This document shows positions 1 through 6,923 of a stretch of DNA of 64,000 bases, piece after piece. Below the pieces are notes generated by a model. It had not been told where the DNA came from. It did no database searches and saw only the letters and a program-made list of their open reading frames with translations. Positions within the stretch are counted from its first letter, which is position 1. Each line of letters starts with the position of its first letter. This DNA is from DASQPA01 sp963757335 (GTDB lineage: Bacteria > Acidobacteriota > Thermoanaerobaculia > Multivoradales > UBA5704), in the NCBI GenBank assembly GCA_963757335.1, contig CAVWRJ010000008.1, forward strand, positions 124,001 to 188,000, read 5' to 3'. Made by a program: the position numbers and the translations under genes.

Positions 1-984
1 CTGAAGAAGCCGGCCCAGCGGTCGGCTCAGCGCTGCTACTCCAGCCAAGATGCAGCCAGCGGTCTTCGAGGTAGCAGGCGCGAGACTCGGCCCGGCCCTT
101 CCCGCCAAGAGACGGTCAAAGGGTCCGACGTCGGGCGGGCCTACTCCTGGCAGGGGCTCCAGCAGCGTCTAGGGCTTTCCTACGAGGAGGGCCGGGACCT
201 GCCGATCCTCCAGGCCCTCTCGCGCGGCCAGGACCGCGGGCCGGCACCGGCCGCGGTGCCGGCGGCACCCCTGCCGGCGCTCGACCTCAAGCCCGCCGAG
301 GCTTACCGGGTGGCGGCGGTCGTCGTCTCCCGGGCCGAGCTCCTGGAACGGCGCGAGCAGCTCCGGACGGAGGGGGTGCCGCACCATCGTCTCCTCGACG
401 AGGCCCGCCGGCTGGCCCGCGAGCAGGAGAGCCGTCTTCAGAGCCTGCGCCATGGATATCAGCATTACGTCGTCGACCAGCTGGCGAGCGTCTACGCCGA
501 CCCGCGGGCGGCTTTCGACCGCCTTCAGGAGCACGTCGAGAGAGGAGGGGGCTTCCAGGCGGCGGCGGATCTGGTGCAGAGGTCGCCCGAAGCGTTAGGC
601 CGGCTCCGGGGGTTGGGTCTCGGATCTCTTCGCAGCGAGGGGCGCGAGCAGGCCCTCGGGTCGGCTCTGTCGATCGGCTACAGCTTGCGCTCCCTGGCCG
701 AGACCCACGCCCGTTGGCGCGAGCAGGAGCCGGCCGCGGTCGCGATCGCGGCGCGGGTGCCAGCCGCGCGGCAGCAGGATAGCCGCCTGTCTCAGCTTCT
801 CGACCGGCTTCCTGATTACCGCGGGGTCGAAACCGAGCTCCACCGGGCGGCTCAGACTCTCGGGGTCGCGGTCCAAGGCCTTTCCGCTACGGCCGTTCGC
901 CAGGTCGCCCGGGTGGCCTCCAGTCTCGCTTTCCGGATCGGCCGCGACATGTTCCTCGGCCGCGACGACGGTCTAGAACGCTAG
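1..984 (+). CDS. C-terminal part of a conjugative relaxase-like protein (truncated by window start)
   Basis: The frame is open from base 1 to a TAG at 982-984, giving 327 visible residues with no start in the window. The sequence is Arg/Ala/Leu-rich and helical. A segment near residues 160-200 (an YADPRAAFDRLQEH element followed by an SPEALGRLRGLG element) resembles the helical C-terminal region that follows the helicase part of TraA/MobA-type relaxases, sometimes called BID-like. That role would be recognition of the relaxase by the type IV coupling protein; this is inference from sequence style, not an alignment. Context agrees: mobC, an oriT-like repeat and TraA-type helicase relics lie at 5858-6837. 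It could instead be another long helical mobilization or T4SS substrate protein. Confidence 0.45.
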   Translation: MKKPAQRSAQRCYSSQDAASGLRGSRRETRPGPSRQETVKGSDVGRAYSWQGLQQRLGLSYEEGRDLPILQALSRGQDRGPAPAAVPAAPLPALDLKPAEAYRVAAVVVSRAELLERREQLRTEGVPHHRLLDEARRLAREQESRLQSLRHGYQHYVVDQLASVYADPRAAFDRLQEHVERGGGFQAAADLVQRSPEALGRLRGLGLGSLRSEGREQALGSALSIGYSLRSLAETHARWREQEPAAVAIAARVPAARQQDSRLSQLLDRLPDYRGVETELHRAAQTLGVAVQGLSATAVRQVARVASSLAFRIGRDMFLGRDDGLER

Positions 985-1177
985 GCCACATCGCTCGATG
1001 CTTCGAGGCGGAAACCGGCCTCTTGCAGGCCCGCCGCATCCTCGAAGTGGCACTGCCTACCTGGGAGAACCTCATGGATCGACCAAGGACGAAGACGACG
1101 GGGCTGCCGAGAATCTCGGCAACCCCCTGGGGAGCCGATCCCGCGCTCAGGGCGCGCGCTAGCAGCAGCAAACTCTC

Positions 1178-1351
1178 TTAGCAGTGGCAAGCCGAGTCGA
1201 CGCAGGTCGCACGGCCGCTAGGCTCACAGGTGTTGACGGGACAGGTGATGGTGAAACCGCCGGCGACTCTCCCGAGCTCCGAGCTCTCCTCAAGCATGCG
1301 CAGGGTTTCACGGTTGAGCCGAAGCTTACTCTTTGGCATCTCTTTTTTCAT
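1178..1351 (-). CDS. Class I lanthipeptide-like RiPP precursor peptide (57 aa)
   Basis: ATG at 1349-1351 follows an AAAGGAAA ribosome site at 5-8 bases. Residues 1-32 form a charged leader with the pattern KLRLNRETLRML...VAGG, matching the KxLxLxKETLxxL...GG leader seen in class I lanthipeptide precursors of Bacteroidota and Acidobacteriota. The 25-residue core after Gly-Gly (FTITCPVNTCEPSGRATC, then VDSACHC) has five Cys plus Thr and Ser residues that could be dehydrated and cyclised to (methyl)lanthionines. The gene is 70 bases downstream of the primase pseudogene on the same strand. No LanB, LanC or peptidase-transporter gene is in the window, so modification would need enzymes elsewhere. 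The leader match is seen directly; the chemistry is inferred. Confidence 0.72.
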   Translation of the reverse strand: MKKEMPKSKLRLNRETLRMLEESSELGRVAGGFTITCPVNTCEPSGRATCVDSACHC

Positions 1352-1421
1352 GTCACTTTCCTTTCTAGATAGTCCTTACCTCCGGTACACCCGGCCAGGC
1401 ACATTCTATCAATCTGCCGGA

Positions 1422-2551
1422 TCAGGCTTCCAGCCGCCGGAACTCCCGCGCCAGCTCTTCGAGGAGCGCCAGGGTCAGGCGTTCCGCCCGCACCGCCTCG
1501 TCGAGGAGGATCACCGCGGCGATGGCTTCGCGCCGAATCCCCAGAGCGCGGAAGGTGTGGAGCATCTCCGTCGCCAGGCGTCCCACCTCCGACGGCCTCC
1601 CCTGGCGCAGGTAGACCGCCGCGCCTCCGCTTCGCTCCAGCTCGCGCAGCTCCGGGCAAGGTCGGAGATTTCCCGTTGCAGGACCTGCGCGGGAGTGAAC
1701 CAGGAGAGGGCCACCGCCCCCAGAAACATCCAGGCGTCCCGGTGGCCAGGCCGAAGCGGTCCCATCCAGCGGTATTGCCGTAGCGCCTGAAGGTCGGAGA
1801 GCACAGCTTCCCAGTAGGTCGCGGCGTTGAGGTGGCGCGTCGGCCGAGGGCGATCGGCGGCCGGCCGGGCAGCTCGGGCAGCGTTGAGCGAGCGCACCTG
1901 AGCGAGCTCGCCGCGGCTGAGCGGGAGCAGCTCGCCGGCGAGGACCTCGAAATCCCACGCCTCCGACAGCGGGGAGAGCGCCTCGACGAGCGTCCCGGTC
2001 TTGCTGTTGCGCGTGCCGATAAGCCGGAGCACTCGGGCCGGGTCGAGCGCCAGGCGATCGGCGCCGAACGGCCGGAGTACCTCCCAGAGCCGCCGCTGGC
2101 AGGCCTGCCAGCGCGGCAGCGCGGCACGGGGGACCGGCACATGCCGCCAGAGTAGAGCGACGCCGCGGCCGGTGGCGATCGACAGGCCGGGCGCCGGCAG
2201 GCCCTCGTCCTGGAGGACGCGGAGAGCGGCGTCTCGAACCGCCCAGGGCTCTAGGTCTGCGTAGGGGGTGCGGTAGTAGTCGAGATCGGCCCAGAGCGCG
2301 CCCAGGTGGAGCAGGTTGAGGACCGACCGGGGACCGCGGAAACGGTTCTGGGTCAGGTAGACGTCGGAAAGCCCGGTGTACGTCCGGGCCACCTCCGGGA
2401 GCTCCTCTGGGTGGAGAAAGCGCTGTCGCCAGCGGCTGCCGTCTCGGAAGGCGAGGGTTACAAGTCCGGGCGCGCTACGGGGATGTAGGGCGAGGGCGTG
2501 CTCGTCGGGACTGCTCAAGTAGGGGCGCGGCGCGGCCGCGCGCAGAATCAT
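1422..2551 (-). pseudogene. Plasmid-type replication primase (Rep/archaeo-eukaryotic primase family), frameshifted
   Basis: From ATG 2549-2551 the frame encodes a primase-like core: an acidic LWADLDYYRTPYADLE segment, then SIATGRGVALLW and ADRLALDPARVLRLIGTRNSKTG. These are typical of the catalytic and nucleotide-binding motifs of RepB/primase proteins of mobile elements. Near 1650-1690 the reading frame changes. The first frame degenerates after REISDLARS, while the sequence resumes in the next frame as PELRELERSGGAAVYLRQG and runs to a natural end at 1422 (LLEELAREFRRLEA). One indel separates the halves, so this is either a pseudogene or an assembly error. Its job would be initiation or priming of plasmid/ICE replication. 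A phased GTCTCA repeat lies about 250 bases upstream (2796-2831). Confidence 0.6.
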
Positions 2552-2795
2552 CGCCACGATATGGCCTCCGGTTGCAGGCCAGTGCGGCAATGCGCTATTA
2601 TCCAGATGCAACGTACTGGTTAGCGCTTCGCCGTGCTGACCCGGACTTCCAGAGCGCCGTTCCCAGCGGCGCTCTTCGCTTTTCAGCCCAGAGTTTACAC
2701 CGTCTCTCGGTCTTTCTGCCAGCACAAGACACTAGATGTAGGGCCCGGTTAGCTCGCCTCCACGCTATAAGTTGTGGTGTGGGGCTTACTCTCTC

Positions 2796-2831
2796 GGATC
2801 ACGGCGTCTCAGGAGGTCTCACGCGGACTCA
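2796..2831. repeat. Phased 10-bp repeat array, GTCTCA type (short copy)
   Basis: GGATCA (2796), GTCTCA (2806), GTCTCA (2816) and GACTCA (2826) occur exactly 10 bp apart, so each hexamer faces the same side of the helix. The same hexamer and phase recur at 6154-6229. Iteron-like binding sites for a Rep or Mob protein are a plausible reading, given the primase gene 250 bases away. Confidence 0.5.
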
Positions 2832-3196
2832 GGCGGACCGTGACGGAAAGACAGGGGTCCCCCGCCCGGCCCCCGGCGAGAGAGGCAAGCTCGCTCGCGC
2901 CGGAGCCGGGGGCCGGGTGTGCACCGGCACCCGCCCGGCGGGGGCCGTAGGCCATTTGGGGGCTTAGGAGCTTAGTGGAAAGTGCATGTGCTTTGGCATG
3001 TTGTGTCGCATGTTGCTTGAAGGCTGACAGTGCAAGACTGTGTAACAGGATACAGCTTGCCCCCTACGACGCTAGCCAAGTCCATATGGTTCAAAGTTTC
3101 CTTATGGAGAGAGAGCTTCTTCTTAAGACTTTTCCGCATGACTACATCCTCCTGTGATTAGGGTTTGATGGCGAGCACTATACAAGATTATATATG

Positions 3197-3208
3197 AGTT
3201 GCGCAACT
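3197..3208. promoter_or_regulatory. 12-bp perfect palindrome AGTTGCGCAACT
   Basis: A perfect dyad next to an AT-rich tract (3187-3195) in otherwise gene-free DNA. It could be an operator for an unknown regulator. No adjacent start codon fixes which gene it would control. Confidence 0.35.
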
Positions 3209-3231
3209 GACCTCAGAAGCGCACCTTCAGT

Positions 3232-3251
3232 CCGATAAAAGACGTTATCGG
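3232..3251. other. dif-like inverted repeat (CCGATAA-N6-TTATCGG), candidate recombinase core site
   Basis: Two perfect 7-bp arms flank a 6-bp spacer (AAGACG). The ATAA-N6-TTAT geometry matches chromosomal dif sites, where XerC and XerD arms flank a 6-bp overlap. A second site with the same geometry lies at 4757-4778, just upstream of the Xer-type integrase. The two bracket the integrase and the peptide gene at 3467-3625. Confidence 0.5.
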
Positions 3252-3466
3252 CCCCACGAACCCGGATAGAAGAGGGACGAGAGACGACCCACCGGATGGC
3301 GGCCCCAGGAGCAGGGTTCTTATGGCGTTTTTGCGGGGATGTGGCTAGGGCGGGGACCGGGAGAGGGGGCCGGGGGGCAGCCCCCCCCCGGCCCCCCCGG
3401 CCCCCACCCGCTCCGGTCTCAACTAAGACCGAAGGGTAGCGGCTCTGTCGTCGCCGCTGGAGGTCA

Positions 3467-3625
3467 TCAAGGTATTTGGCAAAGAGTACAAAATGACTGC
3501 ATGCTGAGAAAGCAGCCGTCGTCGTTGGTGTAGTTGACGCCGCCCTGCACCGATTTCAGGTCCAGCGACCGCACGGTTTCCTTGGACAGAACCAACTTCT
3601 GCTGTTTCTTGAGCGACTTCTTCAT
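3467..3625 (-). CDS. Class I lanthipeptide-like RiPP precursor peptide (52 aa)
   Basis: ATG at 3623-3625 is preceded by a strong AAAAGGAG ribosome site. The leader (MKKSLKKQQKLVLSKETVRS, then LDLKSVQGG) carries the KLVLSKET...VQGG signature and ends in Gly-Gly at residues 28-29. The 23-residue core (VNYTNDDGCFLSMQSFCT, then LCQIP) contains three Cys, two Thr and two Ser. It is unrelated to the 1178-1351 core although the leaders match, the usual pattern of a shared leader with diverging cores. The gene sits between two dif-like sites and follows the integrase gene on the same strand, so it may be cargo of a small Xer-mobile cassette. No modification enzymes are in the window. Confidence 0.75.
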   Translation of the reverse strand: MKKSLKKQQKLVLSKETVRSLDLKSVQGGVNYTNDDGCFLSMQSFCTLCQIP

Positions 3626-3650
3626 TCGGATCTCCTTTTCTGAAAAGATG

Positions 3651-3662
3651 ATGATCGATCAT
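3651..3662. promoter_or_regulatory. 12-bp palindrome ATGATCGATCAT in the promoter region of the RiPP precursor
   Basis: A perfect palindrome 26-37 bases upstream of the start codon of the peptide gene at 3467-3625. A TATAAG-like -10 element lies just upstream of it on the minus strand (about 3664-3672). It could be an operator; the regulator is unknown. Confidence 0.4.
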
Positions 3663-3710
3663 ACACTTATAGATGGATCGGTGGACAGACGATGTGGTTC
3701 CTCAAAAGGC

Positions 3711-4736
3711 TCACATTAGGGGAGGGGGTAGGGGCGGTAGGTCGGCACGGAGATCGTCGAGCTCCAGGTGTCGCAGGTAGCGCTCGGTGGTCTCGATGGA
3801 AGCGTGGCCGAGGAGCTCCTGGAGGGCTTTCAAGTTCCCACTCCCCCGTAGAAACCGGATTGCGTACGTGTGGCGGAGAGAATGGGGAGAGATCGAGTTG
3901 CCAGCGACGCCGGCGGCTTCCAGGAGCTTACGAAGGCGATACTCGACGGCTCTGGTGGTCAACCTTCCCGTCCGGCTGAGGCGGCCGCCGCGGCGCGGAA
4001 GCGGGAGGAAGAGAGGCCCCGAGCTGCCCCAGGTCCGGCCGGTCTCCTCCAGGTAGGCGGCGACCAGGCCGGCGACATCGGGGAGGACGGGAACGGTCCG
4101 GCTCTTGCCCCCCTTGCCCTGACGCACCCAGAGCGAGAAGTCCTCACCCTGGCGCAAGAAGTGCCCCACCTCCAGGCGGACCAGCTCGTCGACCCGGAGA
4201 CCAGCTCCCAGGAAGACGGCGACCATGGCGCGGTCGCGGGGAGTGGGGCCGCCATGAAGCAGAGCGCCGGCGTCCCCCTCGGCGAGCACCCGATAAGGGC
4301 GTTGGACCTTGACCCGGGGGGCCTTCAGGAGGCGCCGGAGGGCTTCGAGCGGGATGGGCGGGGCCTGCTCCTGGGCAAGGGCGAGCTCGCCAAACCAGGT
4401 GAAGAAGCCCCGCACCGCGGCGATCGCCTGCTGATGGGAAGCCGGTCCCCGGCCGTCCCGGACCAGCTGGGCACGGTAGCGGACCAGGGTCGTGGGAGAG
4501 GGGGCCTCGCCGGCGAGCTCCTGGAGGAAGTCCCGCAGGTGGCGCCGGTAGGCGGAAACCGTATGCGGGGATCCGGCGTGCTCCGCGTCGAGAAAGCGGT
4601 CGACGAGCTCCTGGAGGTGGGCGTCGACCGGACGGGCCGCGGCCGAGTTCTCCGAGCCCGCAGGGAGCCGGCCCCGGCGCGGCTCGTCGAGGGGTTCGAG
4701 GCCCCCATCCATGGGGAGCTGAGGGGCTTTCGTCAT
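3711..4736 (-). CDS. Tyrosine recombinase/integrase, XerC/XerD-like (341 aa)
   Basis: Site-specific recombinase with an N-terminal SAM-like core-binding domain (about residues 38-125: LVDRFLDAEHAGSPHTVSAY) and a C-terminal catalytic domain. The catalytic set is visible: Arg181 (GAGLRVDELV), Lys near 209-211 (GKGGKSR), His285 and Arg288 (HSLRHTY), His311 (LLGHASIETTERY) and Tyr320. Length is close to that of Xer proteins, with about 35 extra N-terminal residues. The gene starts 20 bases from a dif-like inverted repeat (4757-4778), consistent with the enzyme acting on or deriving from that site. It probably mobilises the surrounding element. Confidence 0.9.
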   Translation of the reverse strand: MTKAPQLPMDGGLEPLDEPRRGRLPAGSENSAAARPVDAHLQELVDRFLDAEHAGSPHTVSAYRRHLRDFLQELAGEAPSPTTLVRYRAQLVRDGRGPASHQQAIAAVRGFFTWFGELALAQEQAPPIPLEALRRLLKAPRVKVQRPYRVLAEGDAGALLHGGPTPRDRAMVAVFLGAGLRVDELVRLEVGHFLRQGEDFSLWVRQGKGGKSRTVPVLPDVAGLVAAYLEETGRTWGSSGPLFLPLPRRGGRLSRTGRLTTRAVEYRLRKLLEAAGVAGNSISPHSLRHTYAIRFLRGSGNLKALQELLGHASIETTERYLRHLELDDLRADLPPLPPPLM

Positions 4737-4756
4737 GGCTGTTCTTGCCGATGATG

Positions 4757-4778
4757 TCGCATAAGTCTCATTATGCGA
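4757..4778. other. dif-like site (TCGCATAA-GTCTCA-TTATGCGA), candidate attachment/crossover site
   Basis: Perfect 8-bp arms flank a 6-bp spacer. The arms match the GCATAA...TTATG core of bacterial dif sites. It lies 20 bases upstream of the integrase start codon. Its spacer GTCTCA, with flanking bases (TAAGTCTCATT, 4762-4772), recurs identically at 6211-6221 within the decamer array. Confidence 0.6.
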
Positions 4779-4999
4779 AGCGCTTTTCCGTCCACGGCGG
4801 GGCCGCTGGGGGAACGGCTCCCCGCAAGGCAGAAACGGGAAAAGGAGAACGAAGCTTATATCCGAAGCCGGACAGTCGGACCCCCGACCCGCAGAGACGA
4901 ATGCCTACTCGCGAAGTTCCTCCGCGCGCACTTAAGTGTTAGTAGAACCCTTGGCGCGACTGCGCGCGCCCAGGCCAGACATCAGGAGGTAGTCCCCCG

Positions 5000-5296
5000 A
5001 TGAGAAAGACCGTCCTCACCCTCACCGTGCTCCTCGCCCTCACCGCCCTGATCCCCGCCACCTTTGCCGCCGAGGCCCCGGCCGCGGCCACCACTGCCCC
5101 GGCCGTCACAGCCCTTCCCACGGCTCTGCACCTCCCCTCCCCTGCTGCCTCGCCCTCGCAGCCAGCCTCCGACTTTGCTCTGTGGTTGACGAAAACCGGT
5201 CCGATTGCGAACCCCGAAGGCTGCTGCTTAGCTTGCGATCAGCAAGGGCTCGTTTGTTGCGGGATTGGCCGTTTCTGCCAGTGCTGCGCTGGCTAG
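5000..5296 (+). CDS. Secreted small cysteine-rich peptide (98 aa)
   Basis: ATG at 5000 follows AGGAGGT with good spacing. Residues 1-24 are a clear Sec signal peptide (MRKTVLTLTVLLALTALI, then PATFA|AE). An Ala/Pro/Thr linker follows to about residue 60, then a compact C-terminus with eight Cys in CC, C, CC, C, CC order (GCCLACDQQGLVCCGIGRFC, then QCCAG). Such a layout suggests a disulfide-rich exported mini-protein or a precursor of a short peptide; I recognise no family. It lies alone between the integrase and a strong hairpin (5337-5365), so it is probably monocistronic. A signal or an antimicrobial are both possible. Confidence 0.65.
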   Translation: MRKTVLTLTVLLALTALIPATFAAEAPAAATTAPAVTALPTALHLPSPAASPSQPASDFALWLTKTGPIANPEGCCLACDQQGLVCCGIGRFCQCCAG

Positions 5297-5336
5297 ATCT
5301 TGCTAGCTGCCTTAGTGAGGGCTCCTTAGTGGGGGA

Positions 5337-5365
5337 GGCCCGCGGCGCCAGGGGCGCCGCGGGCC
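5337..5365. terminator. Strong 13-bp stem hairpin downstream of the secreted peptide gene
   Basis: GGCCCGCGGCGCC (5337-5349) pairs perfectly with GGCGCCGCGGGCC (5353-5365) over a 3-base loop and is followed by a pyrimidine-rich tail (TTCCCCTCTCTT). It is 40 bases after the stop of the 5000-5296 gene and fits a factor-independent terminator. Confidence 0.65.
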
Positions 5366-5857
5366 TTCCCCTCTCTTACCCCTGCTTCACTCCCCGCTTT
5401 TCGGCCACCGCCGGGACTCGGCGATCGCCGCAGTGAGAGGGTTGCCAGCAAGCGGGTTGCTGGGACCAAGTCTAGAGGGCATGGGCGAGAACCTCCTGGG
5501 TCAAGGCTCGGGTAGTCGGCAGCGCCGGGGCGGAGCGGGGGGCGTAGTCGTAGATCGGGAGTCCGTGACTCGGTGCCTCGGCCAGGGGCGGACATTTACG
5601 CCGATCGCCGAGCGCAAGAGCTGGGGCCCAAAGTGCTCCCGGATGCTTCGAGCTGCAAGGGCTCGGCTTGGCGGCGGATGCTCTTCTCCAGCCGGGTGCT
5701 CGATGGCGCTCCAGGAGTCCCGGCAGGCGTCGCCCTCGCCGATTCATCTTGATCTGGTCGGGGTATCCCAGGAGGGACTACCTTGGCGCCTCACCTGGTC
5801 CTGGACGGAGGCTTCCCCCGCATCCCTTTCCCGGCGGCGCAGGCGCCGCCGCCGCGC

Positions 5858-5973
5858 CCGTCGGTGGGGTCCGCGATGTGAAAAATCGCCGGCTCTTCGG
5901 CTTCGGGCGCCGTCGCCGGTACTTCCAGCCGGCGCCACGAGGCGAACCAGTGGCCCAGCGCCTTATGGTGGGG
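5858..5973 (-). pseudogene. Remnant related to the 199-aa protein encoded at 35332-35931
   Basis: A minus-strand frame without start reads HHKALGHWFASWRRLEVP, then ATAPEAEE. It parallels TYGRWFAAWRKLEVPENAPE near the end of the protein at 35332-35931. The similarity is short but specific in its aromatic and charged positions. It is interrupted on both sides, so it is a relic. Confidence 0.4.
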
Positions 5974-6145
5974 ATCGGCCGAGCTGGTGGGTGTCGATCA
6001 TCCCGGCCTCGTCGAGGACGAGGACGGTGCGGCAGTCGAGCGGGTCTGCGATCGTCAGCGCGACCGTGGTCTTCCCGGCCCGGCCGACGACCGCGCCAGG
6101 TCGGTCTCGATTGTAGGCGCGGACAATGGCGGCCCGCGCCGGAAA
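5963..6145 (-). pseudogene. Relic of a TraA/TrwC-type relaxase-helicase (motifs I and II nearly fused)
   Basis: The minus-strand frame ending at TAA 5963-5965 reads AIVRAYNRDRPGAVVGRAGK, then TT, soon followed by RTVLVLDEAGMIDTHQLGR. This matches helicase motif I (VVGxAGTGKT) and motif II (VLVxDEAGMV). The 60-80 residues that normally separate them are lost, and Walker A lacks residues. The fragment is therefore non-functional debris of a conjugative relaxase, consistent with the relaxase-like tail at 1-984. Confidence 0.6.
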
Positions 6146-6153
6146 GGTTTTCT

Positions 6154-6229
6154 TTCTCAGCCCGTCTCACCCAATATCAACGAATCTCTTTCTGTCTCAC
6201 GGCGTATCATTAAGTCTCATTTTGTCTCG
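6154..6229. repeat. Phased 10-bp repeat array, GTCTCA type (eight units)
   Basis: At exactly 10-bp steps from 6154 the hexamers are TTCTCA, GTCTCA, ATATCA, ATCTCT, GTCTCA, GTATCA, GTCTCA and GTCTCG, ending in a poly-A run. All face the same side of the helix. The array is 130 bases upstream of mobC and adjoins an oriT-like inverted repeat. Binding by a relaxosome or Rep protein is plausible; a single 11-bp stretch (6211-6221) is shared with the dif-like site at 4757-4778. Confidence 0.6.
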
Positions 6230-6294
6230 CCGCAAAAAAAGGATTGATTGGCCCTCCGGCTTCGCCTACGCTGAAGGGGCAGGAGCGAGTCAGT

Positions 6295-6321
6295 GGGATG
6301 TAGACATTCGTCCTACATCCC
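6295..6321. other. Inverted repeat upstream of mobC, candidate oriT stem
   Basis: GGGATGTAG (6295-6303) and CTACATCCC (6313-6321) form a perfect 9-bp stem with a 9-base loop, 40 bases upstream of the mobC start. Mobilization origins normally place such a stem next to the nic site beside mobC, but no nic site can be assigned here. Confidence 0.45.
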
Positions 6322-6360
6322 GCCTTTCTCGCCTTCGGCTCGAAAGGAGAAAGCTGAACA

Positions 6361-6837
6361 ATGAATTGCCGCAGAAACATGCACATTCGACTCTCCGCGG
6401 AGGAATACGCGCGGCTCAAGGCTGCTGCTGCCTCCGCCTCCACAAACATCTCCGCCCTCCTCCGAGAGCGTGCTCTCGCAGCTCTTGCCCAGGTCCCTGA
6501 GTCGGCGCCCCTTGCCTCTACACCTTCCAGCGGCCCTCTCACAAGCATCGTCTCCTGGCGCCTTACGACGGCCGAGGGCGAGCGATTGGCCGAGCAGGCC
6601 CGAGATTGCGGCCTCCCGGTTGCGGACTACGTTCGAAGTGTTCTACGTGGAAGCATGCCGAGCCTTTGCCGGCCCGAGGCGCGGGCTGCTGTTGTCGCCC
6701 TTTCCCGGGTAAGCAACAACCTCAACCAGCTTGCCCGGCTACCTCTCCCGCAAGATCTCGCGCTCGCGGTCGAGACTCTGTGCATTGAGGTCTACCGGGT
6801 ACGGGACGAGATCCTTGCCGCACAGGATCGCCCATGA
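6361..6837 (+). CDS. mobC: MobC-like plasmid mobilization relaxosome protein (158 aa)
   Basis: ATG 6361 follows AAAGGAGAAAGC. The N-terminus (NMHIRLSAEEYARLKAAAAS) is a ribbon-helix-helix-like DNA-binding segment. The centre repeats the theme (VSWRLTTAEGERLAEQARDC), and the C-terminal part (ALSRVSNNLNQLARL) is the conserved MobC motif of the 'bacterial mobilisation protein' family. MobC loosens oriT and assists the relaxase. The stop overlaps a following ATG (ATGA, 6834-6837), as when a relaxase gene follows. Here the DNA runs straight into the antisense CHAT gene, so the relaxase seems to have been lost at this junction. Confidence 0.8.
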   Translation: MNCRRNMHIRLSAEEYARLKAAAASASTNISALLRERALAALAQVPESAPLASTPSSGPLTSIVSWRLTTAEGERLAEQARDCGLPVADYVRSVLRGSMPSLCRPEARAAVVALSRVSNNLNQLARLPLPQDLALAVETLCIEVYRVRDEILAAQDRP

Positions 6838-6923
6838 TGGAGGTAACCGAAGCTACCAGGGACCCCAGCAAGGACCATCGGCCCGATATCGCCGGGGTTG
6901 TCTCGTTGGAATGGTTGGAGAGG

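Larger units (their letters stand above)
2552..3466. other. Intergenic region upstream of the primase gene; repeats and palindromes, no convincing gene
   Basis: About 0.9 kb with no ORF that resembles a gene. It holds a decamer array (2796-2831), very G/C-rich self-complementary stretches around 2855-2950 and 3355-3400, a locally AT-rich tract near 3180-3200, a 12-bp palindrome (3197-3208) and a Xer-like inverted repeat (3232-3251). The composition differs sharply from the flanking genes. This is consistent with an origin or recombination region of a mobile element, but no function is shown by sequence alone. Confidence 0.6.

Noticed and set aside
2975..3157. 60-aa Cys-rich plus-strand ORF
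   Set aside because: No ribosome site, poor composition, no leader or signal peptide.
5433..6116. 227-aa plus-strand ORF
   Set aside because: Antisense to helicase and other relics; sequence is Arg/Gly-rich shadow composition.
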